Source of the DNA: Rhodothermus profundi
GTDB lineage: Bacteria > Bacteroidota > Rhodothermia > Rhodothermales > Rhodothermaceae
DNA length: 64,000 nucleotides
Direction: 5' to 3'
Assembly (NCBI RefSeq): GCF_900142415.1
Contig: NZ_FRAU01000001.1
Coordinates: 372,001 to 436,000, forward strand
Made by a program: the position numbers and the translations under genes. Shown piece by piece: positions 55,611 through 64,000 of the stretch (the stretch's first letter is position 1; each line of letters starts with the position of its first letter). The notes under the pieces are model-generated. The model had not been told where the DNA came from and searched no databases. It worked only from the letters and a program-made list of their open reading frames with translations.

Positions 55611-56231
55611 TCACGCTTCGCCCCCAATACGTCGCAGCGCCTGTTTCACCGCAAACTGCACGTACGGCTCATTGGCAAAGCGGCGTCTGGCTGCTTCCAG
55701 CGCCGGCCGAGCTGCTTCGGTACCGACCTCACAGAGCAGATCGATTGCTGCTGCGCAGACATTTACATGCGGGTCGTGCTCCAGCACCTGAATGAGCCAG
55801 GTTTCGGTTTGCGGCAGCGCCAGCGTTCCCAGCAGACTCAGCGTCAGGATCCGCACATCTGGATCGGGATCCTGCAGCAGTTGCTCAACCAGCGAAGCGG
55901 CTTGATCGGGATGCTGCCGCAGCGCGTCTAAGGTGGCGTTCCGCAGGGTAGCCTGGTCGCTGCGCAATCCCTGGACCAGCGCAGCCCGAGCCTCTGGCGT
56001 AGCCGCGCGGACCAGTTCCTGGAGCAGGACCTCCAGTACCGAGACGTCCGTTTCTTTTTCCAGATGGGCCATCAGATAGGAAAGCCCTTCTGGAACATCT
56101 GCTAAGCGACGCACGGCCTGGCGTCGGCGGGCAGGGTTGGGGTCCTGCAACGCCTCCTGTAGCGCAATCAGATCGTCCTCAACGGTTTCTGGAGGAAAGG
56201 ACGACGTCTGGCTGAACTTCTTCAACCCCAT
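55611..56231 (-). CDS. HEAT-repeat protein in the chemosensory operon
   Basis: A 206-residue protein, start at 56231 (MGLKKFSQTS), made of four to five HEAT/PBS-lyase-type helical repeats (DPNPARRRQAVRRLADV; RNATLDALRQHP; DPDPDVRILTLSLLGTL; DPHVNVCAAAIDLL). Such repeats form scaffolds for protein contact. The start overlaps cheB by 53 bases, and cheR starts 3 bases downstream, so it is an integral part of the operon. It may link CheB or CheR to the receptor array, an inference from position. Confidence 0.85.
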   Translation of the reverse strand: MGLKKFSQTSSFPPETVEDDLIALQEALQDPNPARRRQAVRRLADVPEGLSYLMAHLEKETDVSVLEVLLQELVRAATPEARAALVQGLRSDQATLRNATLDALRQHPDQAASLVEQLLQDPDPDVRILTLSLLGTLALPQTETWLIQVLEHDPHVNVCAAAIDLLCEVGTEAARPALEAARRRFANEPYVQFAVKQALRRIGGEA

Positions 56232-57315
56232 GGCGTCCGGCTGGTTGAATCCACCGGATGAGTTGATCGGCAATCTTTTCGGCCGGTAGGATCTTGGTTG
56301 CACCTCCGCGCTTGATCACCTCGGCCGGCATGCCAAAAACCACTGCCGACCGTTCGGATTCGGCAATGACCCGCCCGCCCTGCCGGCGAATCTCGGTGAA
56401 GGCGTCTGCGCCATCGTAGCCCATACCGGTCAGCATGACGGCAACGATCTGGCGAGGCTCAACGTAGCGCAACGCCGAACGTCCCAGCAGCTCAACCGAG
56501 GGATGCCACAGATAATCAGGATGCGCCGGGCGGGCCAGCGCAATCAACTGCGTGCCGCGGCGGCTGATCACCAGATCCGCTTCCCCCTTGCCGATGTAAA
56601 CGGTTCCGGCTTCCAACGGCATAGGCCGCGCCACTTCTACCACGTGCACCGCGCAAAGCCGATCCAGCCGCTGGGCAAATGGCCCGGTAAAAGCGGCCGG
56701 CATATGCTGCGCTACCAGCACCGGCCAGGGAAAATCGGCGGGCAACTTGGGCAGAATCTCCTCCAGTGTTGCCGGACCTCCGGTTGAGACGCCAATGAGG
56801 ACCACGCCTTGCTCTTTTGCCGGCCGCGTGCGCGTGCGAGCAGGTCGAACCGGAGTGGTAACGGAGGGGCTCGCCTTCTGCACGCCCGTTCCGACCGTAG
56901 CTTGAGGCTTTCGCCGGCGCAAACGCGCTGTCGCTGCCGCCCGCACTTTAGCAATCAATTCTTCACGCACGGCCTCCAGCGACAGCGTAATCGTACCGCC
57001 TGGTTTGGCTACATAGTCGACGGCCCCCAGGTTCAGCGCCTCGAAGGTAGCCAGAGCCCCCTCCTGGGTCAGCGACGAAAACATGACCACGGGCACGGGC
57101 CGCTCCGCCATGATATGCGCCAGGGCGGTCAGCCCGTCCATACGCGGCATATGAATATCAAGCGTAATGACGTCGGGCTCGAAAGACCGATTGAGTTCAA
57201 TCGCTTCGGTTCCATCACGCGCTGTTCGAATCTCAAATCCGCCGGCTTCTTCGAACAGACGCGTCAACTGCCGCCGCATCAGGGCGGAATCATCAACGAT
57301 CAACAATCGAATCAT
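56179..57315 (-). CDS. cheB: CheB receptor methylesterase
   Basis: A 378-residue CheB that removes methyl groups or deamidates MCPs when phosphorylated. The receiver domain (Asp53 in VITLDIHMPRMDG) is followed by a basic linker and the esterase domain with catalytic Ser177 in IGVSTGGPATL, His in VAQHMPAAFTGPFAQRL and Asp in AVMLTGMGYDGADA. The start overlaps the CheW gene as ATGA. Confidence 0.95.
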   Translation of the reverse strand: MIRLLIVDDSALMRRQLTRLFEEAGGFEIRTARDGTEAIELNRSFEPDVITLDIHMPRMDGLTALAHIMAERPVPVVMFSSLTQEGALATFEALNLGAVDYVAKPGGTITLSLEAVREELIAKVRAAATARLRRRKPQATVGTGVQKASPSVTTPVRPARTRTRPAKEQGVVLIGVSTGGPATLEEILPKLPADFPWPVLVAQHMPAAFTGPFAQRLDRLCAVHVVEVARPMPLEAGTVYIGKGEADLVISRRGTQLIALARPAHPDYLWHPSVELLGRSALRYVEPRQIVAVMLTGMGYDGADAFTEIRRQGGRVIAESERSAVVFGMPAEVIKRGGATKILPAEKIADQLIRWIQPAGRHGVEEVQPDVVLSSRNR

Positions 57316-58334
57316 ACGGCTGTCGCTAATGAGTGAGCAGGGATGCGCACCTGCGCCAGCAGTTGCTCGGGTTGCAGTAGCTGCACAATCTGTCCCCGGT
57401 CGGCCAGATGGATCACCTGGTCCCTTAATGGGCTGGCGGCTTCTGCTGGACGAGCGGCTGGTTGCAACGCGCTTTCCGGCACCTCACAGACCTCAATAAC
57501 TGCATCAACGATGAATCCGGTAGGCTGCTCGTCGGCAAGCAGCACCACAATGCGCTGCTGAGGCGTCCGCTCTGTCACGGGAAAGCCAAGTTGCTGGCGC
57601 AAGTCTACCACGGGCAGCACGCCGCCCCGCAGGTTGACCACTCCCACAATCGCTGGAGGTGCCTGGGGAACGACTGTGTATGTCTCGGGAGGCTCCACGA
57701 TTTCCTGCACATAGTCAATGGAAACGCCAAATACTTCGGTGCCCAGTCGGAAAAAGAGAAAGCTCTGCCCTTCTGTTTCGGCCTCTTCCGGCGAAGCGGC
57801 TTTTTCCTCTTCAGAAACGGCATCGTACCCCCAGGCAGCCGCTTCATCCAGCGCAATGCGTCGCAGCAGGCGTCGAAGATCCAGCAGGCTCAGCAGCCGT
57901 TCTCCTTCCACCCGACAGACGGCGACAATTTCCTCATAGGTAGACTCCTGCTGCAGCGAGGCGGGTGGCTGCTCCAGCGCGTCAGGCGGCAGGCTCCGCA
58001 CTTCATGTACCTGGTCAACTCCCAGGCCGAGACGACGTCCACCTGCCTGCAGCACCAGGACACAGGCTGGCTGATCCGCGCACTCCAGTTCAAACAGACG
58101 AGCCAGCAACACTACCGGAATCGTCTCGCGTCGCAGCGTCATCAAGCCAGCCAGCCAGGTAGGAGCTTGCGGAATAGGCGTAATGTGCTCTGGCCAGGCG
58201 ACCACTTCCTGCACCCAGTGCACCGGCAGGGCATACCGCTGGCCTCCAACGACAAACTGCACCACCTGCGGTTCTTCCTCTTCTGCCTGGGCAAGCGCCT
58301 CCCCAAAGAGTTCCTTTAACGTGTCCGGACCCAT
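57312..58334 (-). CDS. Double-CheW coupling protein
   Basis: A 340-residue protein with two CheW domains, one at about residues 22-165 (QVVQFVVGGQRYALPVHWVQ) and one at about 195-335 (LFFRLGTEVFGVSIDYVQ, then GVVNLRGGVLPVVDLRQQLG), joined by an acidic linker. CheW links CheA to receptors; a tandem form could bridge two receptors or two array rings. The ATG at 58334 is the right start: upstream codons in the open frame are antisense-like and overlap the MCP gene. Confidence 0.9.
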   Translation of the reverse strand: MGPDTLKELFGEALAQAEEEEPQVVQFVVGGQRYALPVHWVQEVVAWPEHITPIPQAPTWLAGLMTLRRETIPVVLLARLFELECADQPACVLVLQAGGRRLGLGVDQVHEVRSLPPDALEQPPASLQQESTYEEIVAVCRVEGERLLSLLDLRRLLRRIALDEAAAWGYDAVSEEEKAASPEEAETEGQSFLFFRLGTEVFGVSIDYVQEIVEPPETYTVVPQAPPAIVGVVNLRGGVLPVVDLRQQLGFPVTERTPQQRIVVLLADEQPTGFIVDAVIEVCEVPESALQPAARPAEAASPLRDQVIHLADRGQIVQLLQPEQLLAQVRIPAHSLATAV

Positions 58335-58347
58335 AGGCGGTATCGGT

Positions 58348-60255
58348 TCAATGGCTTTGAAGTTCGTCGGCCAGCACCGCGATTTCTTCCACTGCCGCAG
58401 CCAGCGATTCCATTCCCTGGGCCTGCTCATGGGCTGCACTGGCTGCTTCACTGGTTGCCTGTTCGGCTTCCTGAGCAGCAGCGGCGATCTGATCAACACC
58501 TGTGCGCACCTGTGCAATCGCGGTGGCAATGCGCTCGGCTTCGCGCAGGATAGCTTCAGCTCCTGCGTGCACCTGTGCCATTTCCTGATCCAGCCGTTGC
58601 AGGCTGCGCGTAACGGCCTGCGCCTTTTCGGCCTCGGCAACCGTTCGCGCCATCAACTCCTCGACATCGCGGGCTACTGTCTGGATATGATCCTGAATGG
58701 TGCGCAGGGTGTCTTTGATGCGGTCTGCATTGTCGGCTGAATCGTGCGCCAGGTTGCGAATATCGGCAGCCACGACGGCAAAGCCTTTGCCAAACTCGCC
58801 GGCTCGTGCTGCTTCAATCGCACCGCTAACGGCCAGCATGCTGGTCTGAATGGCCACCATCGTAATGGCATCCACGATCTTGTCGATGCGGCGCGAACGC
58901 AGCTCTAGCTGTTTGATGCGTTCCAGGCTTTGCTCAACGCGTCCAACCGCCTGCTCAATGCTGGCTATCAGGGCTTCGACGGCCTTACGGTTCTGCGTCA
59001 GGCGCCGCTGTTGCGCCTCCAACCGTTCTTGCCCCTCCTGCGCCTGCTGCCGGGCTACCTCCAGGCCCTTTTCGATCTCGGCGATGGCGGCGGCCGACTC
59101 TTCGGTAGCGGCCGCCTGCGTCTGCGCTCCCTTGCGAATTTGCTCGATAGCTGCTGAGATCTGGGCAGCCGCCCGGGTCATCTCATCCAGCGCAGCCGAC
59201 AGTTCCTCGGCCGCCGTCGCCACATCACTCGCACTTTTGCTCAGATCTGTCGAAAGCTTGAGATCCTCGGCCAGTTCGGAGAGGTTTTCGGCCGACTGTT
59301 CGCACTCGGCCAGCACCTGCACCTGTTCGCTGACGGTGCGGCTCCACTCTTCAACCGCCGCTGACTGCTCTTCGGCGGCTGCGGCAATCTCGTCAAATCC
59401 GCGCAACGCCTCTCGCACAGCCTCTTCGGAACGCGCCGCGCCTTCGGCAACCTCTTGCGCCCCCTGCACAATGCGCAGAAATCCTTCTCCAATTGTCGCC
59501 AGTTCTTCTCCGATTTGTTGCCCTTTTTGCGCTTCTTCCTGAATGGCTTCGGCCGCAGCCGTGATGCTTTGCACCACTTGCTGCACGTCGGCCTGAATCT
59601 GTGTAATCAGCTCCTGAATCTGACGAGCACTCTTTTCGGACGTCTCGGCCAACGTGCGCACCTCGCCGGCCACTACGGCAAACCCTTTCCCATGCTTGCC
59701 GGCCCGCGCGGCCTCAATAGCGGCGTTCAGCGCCAGCAGATTGGTCTGATTCGCAATGCGACTTACGGCCTGGATCACCTCACCAATCTGGGCAGCCTGC
59801 TGCTCCAGCTCAGCTACCCGGGCCACCGAACGTTGCTGGCGCTCGGCGGCCATCACCACATTCTGGATCAGATGTTCAACCTGCTCCCGAACCTGCTCAG
59901 CCAGTGCCTGCAACGCCTCGCTTTTCTCTTGCGCCTGCTGAGCAGCCATCCGCTGACGTTCCACGGCTTTCCCCACTTCCCGAAACGCCGCCAGCGACTC
60001 CTGCGTAGCCCCCGAAGCCTCTGTGGCTCCAGCAGCAATCTGATCGGCCGCACTCTTTAATTCCTGGGCGGCGGAGGCCGCCTCGCTGATACCAGAAGCT
60101 AACTGAACTGCTGCCGCGGCAATGCGCTCGGCCAGTTGCTGCCGCCGAGCCATCGTACGCGCCCGGCGACGTTGCTGCGCTGCTTCCCGCGCCGTTGCAC
60201 GCGGTGCCACCTCGGTGCCATCAGACTCCGAATGCGTCTTGCGTACAAAGGGCAT
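58348..60255 (-). CDS. Soluble MCP with two signalling tips
   Basis: A 635-residue coiled-coil protein with no membrane helix, HAMP or sensor domain. It contains two MCP hairpin tips: the first at about residues 165-190 ([18 protein letters not shown]), the second at about 465-490 ([18 protein letters not shown], followed by [16 protein letters not shown]). Between and around them are long Ala/Glu/Gln heptads. The second tip matches a subclass known from alphaproteobacterial and cyanobacterial receptors. It is the first gene of the ten-gene operon and lies 6 bases after a Shine-Dalgarno sequence within the leader structure at 60262-60310. Confidence 0.9.
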   Translation of the reverse strand: MPFVRKTHSESDGTEVAPRATAREAAQQRRRARTMARRQQLAERIAAAAVQLASGISEAASAAQELKSAADQIAAGATEASGATQESLAAFREVGKAVERQRMAAQQAQEKSEALQALAEQVREQVEHLIQNVVMAAERQQRSVARVAELEQQAAQIGEVIQAVSRIANQTNLLALNAAIEAARAGKHGKGFAVVAGEVRTLAETSEKSARQIQELITQIQADVQQVVQSITAAAEAIQEEAQKGQQIGEELATIGEGFLRIVQGAQEVAEGAARSEEAVREALRGFDEIAAAAEEQSAAVEEWSRTVSEQVQVLAECEQSAENLSELAEDLKLSTDLSKSASDVATAAEELSAALDEMTRAAAQISAAIEQIRKGAQTQAAATEESAAAIAEIEKGLEVARQQAQEGQERLEAQQRRLTQNRKAVEALIASIEQAVGRVEQSLERIKQLELRSRRIDKIVDAITMVAIQTSMLAVSGAIEAARAGEFGKGFAVVAADIRNLAHDSADNADRIKDTLRTIQDHIQTVARDVEELMARTVAEAEKAQAVTRSLQRLDQEMAQVHAGAEAILREAERIATAIAQVRTGVDQIAAAAQEAEQATSEAASAAHEQAQGMESLAAAVEEIAVLADELQSH

Positions 60256-60261
60256 AGGAAT

Positions 60262-60310
60262 CTTCCTGCGGGTTTTTACTTACAGATTTTTCCCGCAGGA
60301 AGGAAAAATC
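60262..60310 (-). promoter_or_regulatory. Structured operon leader enclosing the ribosome-binding site
   Basis: Read on the minus strand, GATTTTTCC (60310-60302) pairs with GGAAAAATC (60293-60285). The eight-base loop between them, TTCCTGCG (60301-60294), is an exact complement of CGCAGGAA (60270-60263). The last segment contains the AGGAAG ribosome-binding site (60267-60262) six bases before the ATG. The parts can form either an H-type pseudoknot with an A-rich 14-base connector or two competing hairpins (the longer an 11-bp stem, 60302-60292 with 60272-60262). A TATGCT box at 60320-60315 could place the transcript start at the first arm. Confidence 0.65.
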
Positions 60311-60424
60311 CAAAAGCATACCAGCCTGAAGTGTTGAGGCCAGACTCCGCTTTTTCTATACTGTTTGATTGAATGGCCTGGGTATCTGCCCGCGTTGTTG
60401 CTTCGATTTTCAGGCAAACTTTTC

Positions 60425-61858
60425 CTACTGCCCCTTACCGGCCAGCATAGTGTAGATGGTTCGAAAGAGAATTTTCAGATCCATGCGAAGGCTCATATTT
60501 TCGATATAGAACAGGTCAAATTTGACTTTCTGCCGCACGTCGTCCAGACTATTATCATACTTCCAGCGGACCTGCGCCCAACCGGTAATGCCTGGCTTTA
60601 CGCGATGGCGGCGATTGTAAAGGGGAATTTCCTGCGACAGCTTTTCGACAAAGTAGGGACGCTCGGGCCGCGGCCCCACCAGACTCATCTCGCCTTTGAG
60701 TACGTTCCAGAACTGAGGCACTTCGTCCAACCGCCAGCGACGCAGCCAGCGTCCAATGGGCGTTACGCGCGGATCATCTTTAGCGGCCCAGACCGGGCCA
60801 GTGCGCGCCTCGGCATCCACATACATCGTGCGAAACTTATATAGCGTAAAGATGCGTCCATGCTGCCCTACGCGCTGCTGCCGGTAAATGGCCGGACCAG
60901 GTGACGTCAGCCGGATCAGCAAACCGATTACAATCCAGAGCGGGAGTCCCAGTCCCAGCACTGCCAGTGAAACAGTCACATCCATTACCCGCTTCATGCT
61001 CTGCTCCCAGGCCGGCATGGGCTCAGGAAGCACCTCAATAAGCGGCAGACCGTACATGTGCTCGGTGCGGGCCATGCCGCCAATGAGGGTATAGAAGTCG
61101 GGTACCAGCTTGAGTTTGACCGGCTTGCCATCACACAGCCGAAGCACTTCGAGCAGCGCGTCATGGTCTCGCCCGTCCAGAGCAATCAGCACGTCCTGCA
61201 CGCCGAGCTCGTCGATCAGCCGCGGTAATGCCTCGATGGTGCACGCTGACGTGCCGACCTGGACGGCCGCAACCGCTGCTCCATCGCCCGTGGTCTCCTG
61301 GCTTTCGGCCGGTTCTCCCGGCCGCGCCAGCCGAATCGCTCCTACAATTTTCAAACCGGCTTCGGGATAGCGCCTGACCTCCTCATAAAGCTGCGCTACC
61401 TTGTCGCTCCAGCCTACCACCAGCGCCTTATGCACGCCGTAGCCGCGCAGCAACAGGGCTTTCTGCACGGTGCGCACGCCCAGACGCCCTGCCGACACCA
61501 GTCCATAGACCGAGGCCCAGTAGAAGAAGATGGCTTCTCGGCTCGTGCTGGGCTCCAGGGTATCGATAAAGATGGCAAAAACCAGGATTAAAACACCTAC
61601 CGTGACCACCTTGAACAGCGAAACCAGCTCGTCAAAACGACTCGCTGCGTACCGCTCCCGATACATACCTGAAAAAGCAAACAGCAGCACCCAGTAGGCG
61701 GTCATCAGCAGCATCGGCAGCCAGAATACCATCGGATACAGCTTGGGCTGCCCAAACCACTGCCACTTGAACCGGGCCAGATACAGCAGGGCATACGCCA
61801 GGCTAAACATCAAGGCATCAATCACCAGTAAGGCGATCAGCTCCACGCGGCGCGACAC
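60425..61858 (-). CDS. Polyprenyl-phosphate glycosylphosphotransferase (WcaJ-like)
   Basis: A 477-residue initiating enzyme of exopolysaccharide synthesis that transfers a sugar phosphate to undecaprenyl phosphate. Four to five N-terminal membrane helices precede a CoA-binding-like region (KALVVGWSDKVAQLYEEV). The C-terminal bacterial sugar transferase domain has KRVMDVTVSLAVLGLGLPLW, YKFRTMYVDAEA, LDEVPQFWNVLKGEMSLVGP and KPGITGWAQV. Sugar specificity is not known; undecaprenyl-phosphate glucose phosphotransferase is most likely. It precedes the chemosensory operon by 170 bases on the same strand. Confidence 0.93.
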   Translation of the reverse strand: MSRRVELIALLVIDALMFSLAYALLYLARFKWQWFGQPKLYPMVFWLPMLLMTAYWVLLFAFSGMYRERYAASRFDELVSLFKVVTVGVLILVFAIFIDTLEPSTSREAIFFYWASVYGLVSAGRLGVRTVQKALLLRGYGVHKALVVGWSDKVAQLYEEVRRYPEAGLKIVGAIRLARPGEPAESQETTGDGAAVAAVQVGTSACTIEALPRLIDELGVQDVLIALDGRDHDALLEVLRLCDGKPVKLKLVPDFYTLIGGMARTEHMYGLPLIEVLPEPMPAWEQSMKRVMDVTVSLAVLGLGLPLWIVIGLLIRLTSPGPAIYRQQRVGQHGRIFTLYKFRTMYVDAEARTGPVWAAKDDPRVTPIGRWLRRWRLDEVPQFWNVLKGEMSLVGPRPERPYFVEKLSQEIPLYNRRHRVKPGITGWAQVRWKYDNSLDDVRQKVKFDLFYIENMSLRMDLKILFRTIYTMLAGKGQ

Positions 61859-62006
61859 GGGAACGCTCTGAAGTTTTAGCTATTGGATTGTATTATCGAA
61901 GGATGCGGTAACAAACAACGCGCCGTCGATAGGCTCCCGTCTGGTTGCGGTGTTGACTCGTTCCCGGATGCAATATACGAAAAACGGCCAGCAAAAACCC
62001 AGCGAC

Positions 62007-62978
62007 ATGCCGCGTCCCTGGCCTGCCTACCGGTCTCTAAGCCGCGCTGAATGGCAGCGCCGCGTCGAACAGGCACGAGCAATGTTGGCCGACTGCCGGG
62101 CCTGCCCTCGCGACTGTGGCGTCAACCGGCTGGAAGACCGGTACGCGGCCTGTAAAACGGGTCGCTATGCGCTTGTGAGCAGCTACTTCCCGCATTTCGG
62201 GGAAGAAGACTGCCTGCGTGGCTGGAACGGCTCGGGCACCATCTTTTTCGCCCATTGCAACCTGCGCTGCCAGTTCTGCCAGAACTACGACATCAGCCAG
62301 GCCATCAAACCGCACAAGGCGCCTCCGGGACATCCGCCCGAAGCCATCGCCGCCATGATGCTGGAGCTGCAGGAGTTGGGTTGTCACAACATCAACCTCG
62401 TAACGCCCGAGCACGTCGTTCCGCAGATCATTGAAGCCCTGGCCATTGCCGTCGAACACGGCCTGCGTCTCCCCATCGTTTACAACACCAGCGCCTACGA
62501 CAGTCTCGAAAGCCTGCGCCTGCTCGACGGCATTGTGGACATTTACATGCCGGACTTCAAATTCTGGAGCACTGAACGCAGCCGGCGCTACATGAAGGCT
62601 GCCGACTATCCCGAACACGCGCGAGCAGCCATCAAGGAAATGCACCGGCAGGTAGGAGACCTGGAGCTGGACGACGAAGGACTGGCCCGACGCGGTCTGC
62701 TGATTCGCCATCTGGTCATGCCTGGCTGTCTGGACGAAACGCGGGCTATTCTGGAATGGATTGCGCGCGAACTGGGCCCTCACACGTACGTCAACCTCAT
62801 GGATCAGTACTATCCAGCCGGCCGTGTTAACGAGACTACCTTTCCAGAACTGAACCGACGCCTAAGCGCCGAAGAATTTGCCGAAGCGCTGCAAATCGCC
62901 GCTGAACTGGGCCTGCACCGGCTGGATCGCCGCCGCCCCCATCCCCGCCTGCTGATGAAGGGTCCCTGGTTTTATTGA
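62007..62978 (+). CDS. Radical SAM protein, PflA/AmmeMemoRadiSam-like
   Basis: A 323-residue radical SAM protein. The cluster motif is FFAHCNLRCQFCQNYDISQ (CX3CX2C). It is preceded by a Cys-rich segment, DCRACPRDCGVNRLEDR, which could bind a second metal site as in pyruvate-formate-lyase-activating-like proteins. Later motifs include LVTPEHVVPQIIEAL and DIYMPDFKFWSTE. The target is unknown and no glycyl radical enzyme is in the window. The start is uncertain: ATG at 62007 (MPRPWPAYRSL) or at 61968. Confidence 0.88.
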   Translation: MPRPWPAYRSLSRAEWQRRVEQARAMLADCRACPRDCGVNRLEDRYAACKTGRYALVSSYFPHFGEEDCLRGWNGSGTIFFAHCNLRCQFCQNYDISQAIKPHKAPPGHPPEAIAAMMLELQELGCHNINLVTPEHVVPQIIEALAIAVEHGLRLPIVYNTSAYDSLESLRLLDGIVDIYMPDFKFWSTERSRRYMKAADYPEHARAAIKEMHRQVGDLELDDEGLARRGLLIRHLVMPGCLDETRAILEWIARELGPHTYVNLMDQYYPAGRVNETTFPELNRRLSAEEFAEALQIAAELGLHRLDRRRPHPRLLMKGPWFY

Positions 62979-62989
62979 AAAACGGAAAA

Positions 62990-63014
62990 GGCCGGCCCCG
63001 GGAAAAGGCCGGCC
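62990..63014. terminator. GC hairpin between convergent genes
   Basis: GGCCGGCC at 62990-62997 pairs with GGCCGGCC at 63007-63014 around a nine-base loop, between the radical SAM and acetamidase stop codons. The T tract is weak on the plus strand, and the minus strand has T residues after it. It is probably a shared terminator. Confidence 0.6.
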
Positions 63015-63039
63015 TCTCTGCCAGCACGCAGGGAGCGGC

Positions 63040-64000
63040 TCAGCCGATTCCGTACTGCTCCCGCACAAAGGGAAGCAATCCGGCGGCCTCTAGCTTCGAC
63101 AGGGGCGCCAGGAACGTTACCTGGATCACCCCGGGATGCCGTCCAATCTCAATAGCCCCGGTAATGGTCGCGCGATTGCGCACTTCGGCCACGCTCATGT
63201 CCAGCAAGCGCGCCGCTCGCTGCAACCCGACTTCAGTGGCCGTGTTCAGATCCGGACCGGTACCGATTACCGAAATGGGCGCGCTCTCTTCCAGGTCCGA
63301 CAGTCCCCACCGGCGCGCCAGTGCACGCGCGCGCGCTTTCTCCTCCTCGGTGAGCGGCCGCGCCAGCGGTGGCAGGTCCTCTGGCAGCGGGAAGAGCACC
63401 GGACCTTCTAGCGTGCGGCCTTTCAGCACCTCAACCTGCAACGTGACCGTACCTGACACGTCCATGGTATGCCCCGCAATCTCTCCATCTCCCTGCAACG
63501 CGTGCATATCGCCCAGATAAACGCCCGCTCCCGGCACCTTGACCGGCGCCAGCAGAATGGCTCCGGCGCGCACGGCGTCGATGTCCATGTGCCCGTCGGT
63601 CCGCTTTTCCAGCTCCTCAGCCGTCAGGGCATACTCATGGGGAGCGCCGATCAGAGCGGCCCCGAAATCTCCCGCGTTATGCGAGTCGGGCATGCGTACG
63701 GCCGGCGTGGTACCTAACTGCCCCAGGAAAGGCCGCAGGCGCACAGCCACGCCCACCAGATCATGGGGGGCGTACAGCACGATGGGATGCTGCACCGACC
63801 GATCCGGCAACGCCATGACCTGCGCAGCCTGCCGGGCCAATTGCTCGGCTGTTTCCTGCGCAACGGTTACCCCCACCTGACGCGTCTCATCAAACACCAC
63901 GGTATAGCCGTGCACGAACTGAAACGGTGTAACCGGTGTGCCGCAGCGAGCACACCGCACCGCCTCGGGCCCAATCCCCTCGACGACCGTTTCCGGATAC
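63040..64000 (-). CDS. Acetamidase/formamidase, 5' end outside the window
   Basis: The C-terminal 320 residues of an acetamidase/formamidase family enzyme that hydrolyses short amides to ammonia and the acid. The frame stays open to base 64000, and the visible part starts within the conserved YPETVVEGIGPEAVRCARCG segment, so the gene continues beyond the edge. Catalytic-region marks are RMPDSHNAGDFGAALIG and GVYLGDMHALQGDGEIAG. The family is about 400 residues or more, so roughly 100 residues are missing. Confidence 0.92.
   Translation of the reverse strand, partial: YPETVVEGIGPEAVRCARCGTPVTPFQFVHGYTVVFDETRQVGVTVAQETAEQLARQAAQVMALPDRSVQHPIVLYAPHDLVGVAVRLRPFLGQLGTTPAVRMPDSHNAGDFGAALIGAPHEYALTAEELEKRTDGHMDIDAVRAGAILLAPVKVPGAGVYLGDMHALQGDGEIAGHTMDVSGTVTLQVEVLKGRTLEGPVLFPLPEDLPPLARPLTEEEKARARALARRWGLSDLEESAPISVIGTGPDLNTATEVGLQRAARLLDMSVAEVRNRATITGAIEIGRHPGVIQVTFLAPLSKLEAAGLLPFVREQYGIG

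Overview
The window looks like chromosome from a thermophilic Rhodothermota/Bacteroidota bacterium, most likely Rhodothermus or a close relative. The basis is a moderately high GC content, a TonB-dependent receptor, LytTR-type signalling, a ba3-type (B-type) oxygen reductase, a long isocitrate dehydrogenase with the C-terminal extension known from Thermus, and protein sequences that read as Rhodothermaceae. The assignment comes from protein character only; no database search was possible. I found no rRNA, tRNA, CRISPR array, insertion sequence or phage gene.

Layout. 1-1.7 kb: the end of a membrane chemoreceptor. 1.7-6 kb: a leftward run pgsA-pyrE-cinA-recA-PAP2 phosphatase. 6.2-8.1 kb: dnaK with its terminator, then tatD. 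9.2-16.5 kb: a tight rightward set of PDZ-containing LytS-type kinase, LytTR regulator, SpoIID-like protein, TonB receptor and membrane-anchored NUDIX protein. 16.6-24.5 kb: isocitrate dehydrogenase, small envelope proteins, a nurA/HAS-barrel pair, hemW, an Ig-like lipoprotein and a DUF192 protein. 24.6-27.2 kb: a ba3 oxidase operon behind an AT-rich promoter region. 27.4-29.5 kb: metG. 29.6-33.4 kb: hisB-proC-hisH-hisA-hisF. 33.3-40 kb: housekeeping and envelope genes (thpR, lolA-like, YbhN-like, rlmB, a PLP decarboxylase, an HNH endonuclease).

40.3-42.7 kb is the accessory-looking part. It has a PqqD-like protein and a lasso-peptide-type B2 protease in poorly coding, apparently decayed DNA, with no lasso cyclase gene nearby. 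42.7-50 kb: tsaC/sua5, tpiA, a thioredoxin-fold lipoprotein lacking its CXXC, gatB, bcp and a fused alpha/beta E1 dehydrogenase.

50-60.3 kb is one ten-gene leftward chemosensory operon: tandem-tip soluble MCP, double CheW, CheB, HEAT protein, CheR, CheY, CheA, STAS protein, CheY, MCP. Many of its genes overlap. Its leader holds inverted repeats that can form an H-type pseudoknot, or two competing hairpins, enclosing the Shine-Dalgarno sequence of the first gene. I consider this the most interesting feature of the window. A polyprenyl-phosphate sugar transferase lies just upstream on the same strand, which suggests a surface polysaccharide or surface-motility output rather than flagella, since no flagellar gene is present. 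62-64 kb: an activating-enzyme-like radical SAM protein and a truncated acetamidase/formamidase.
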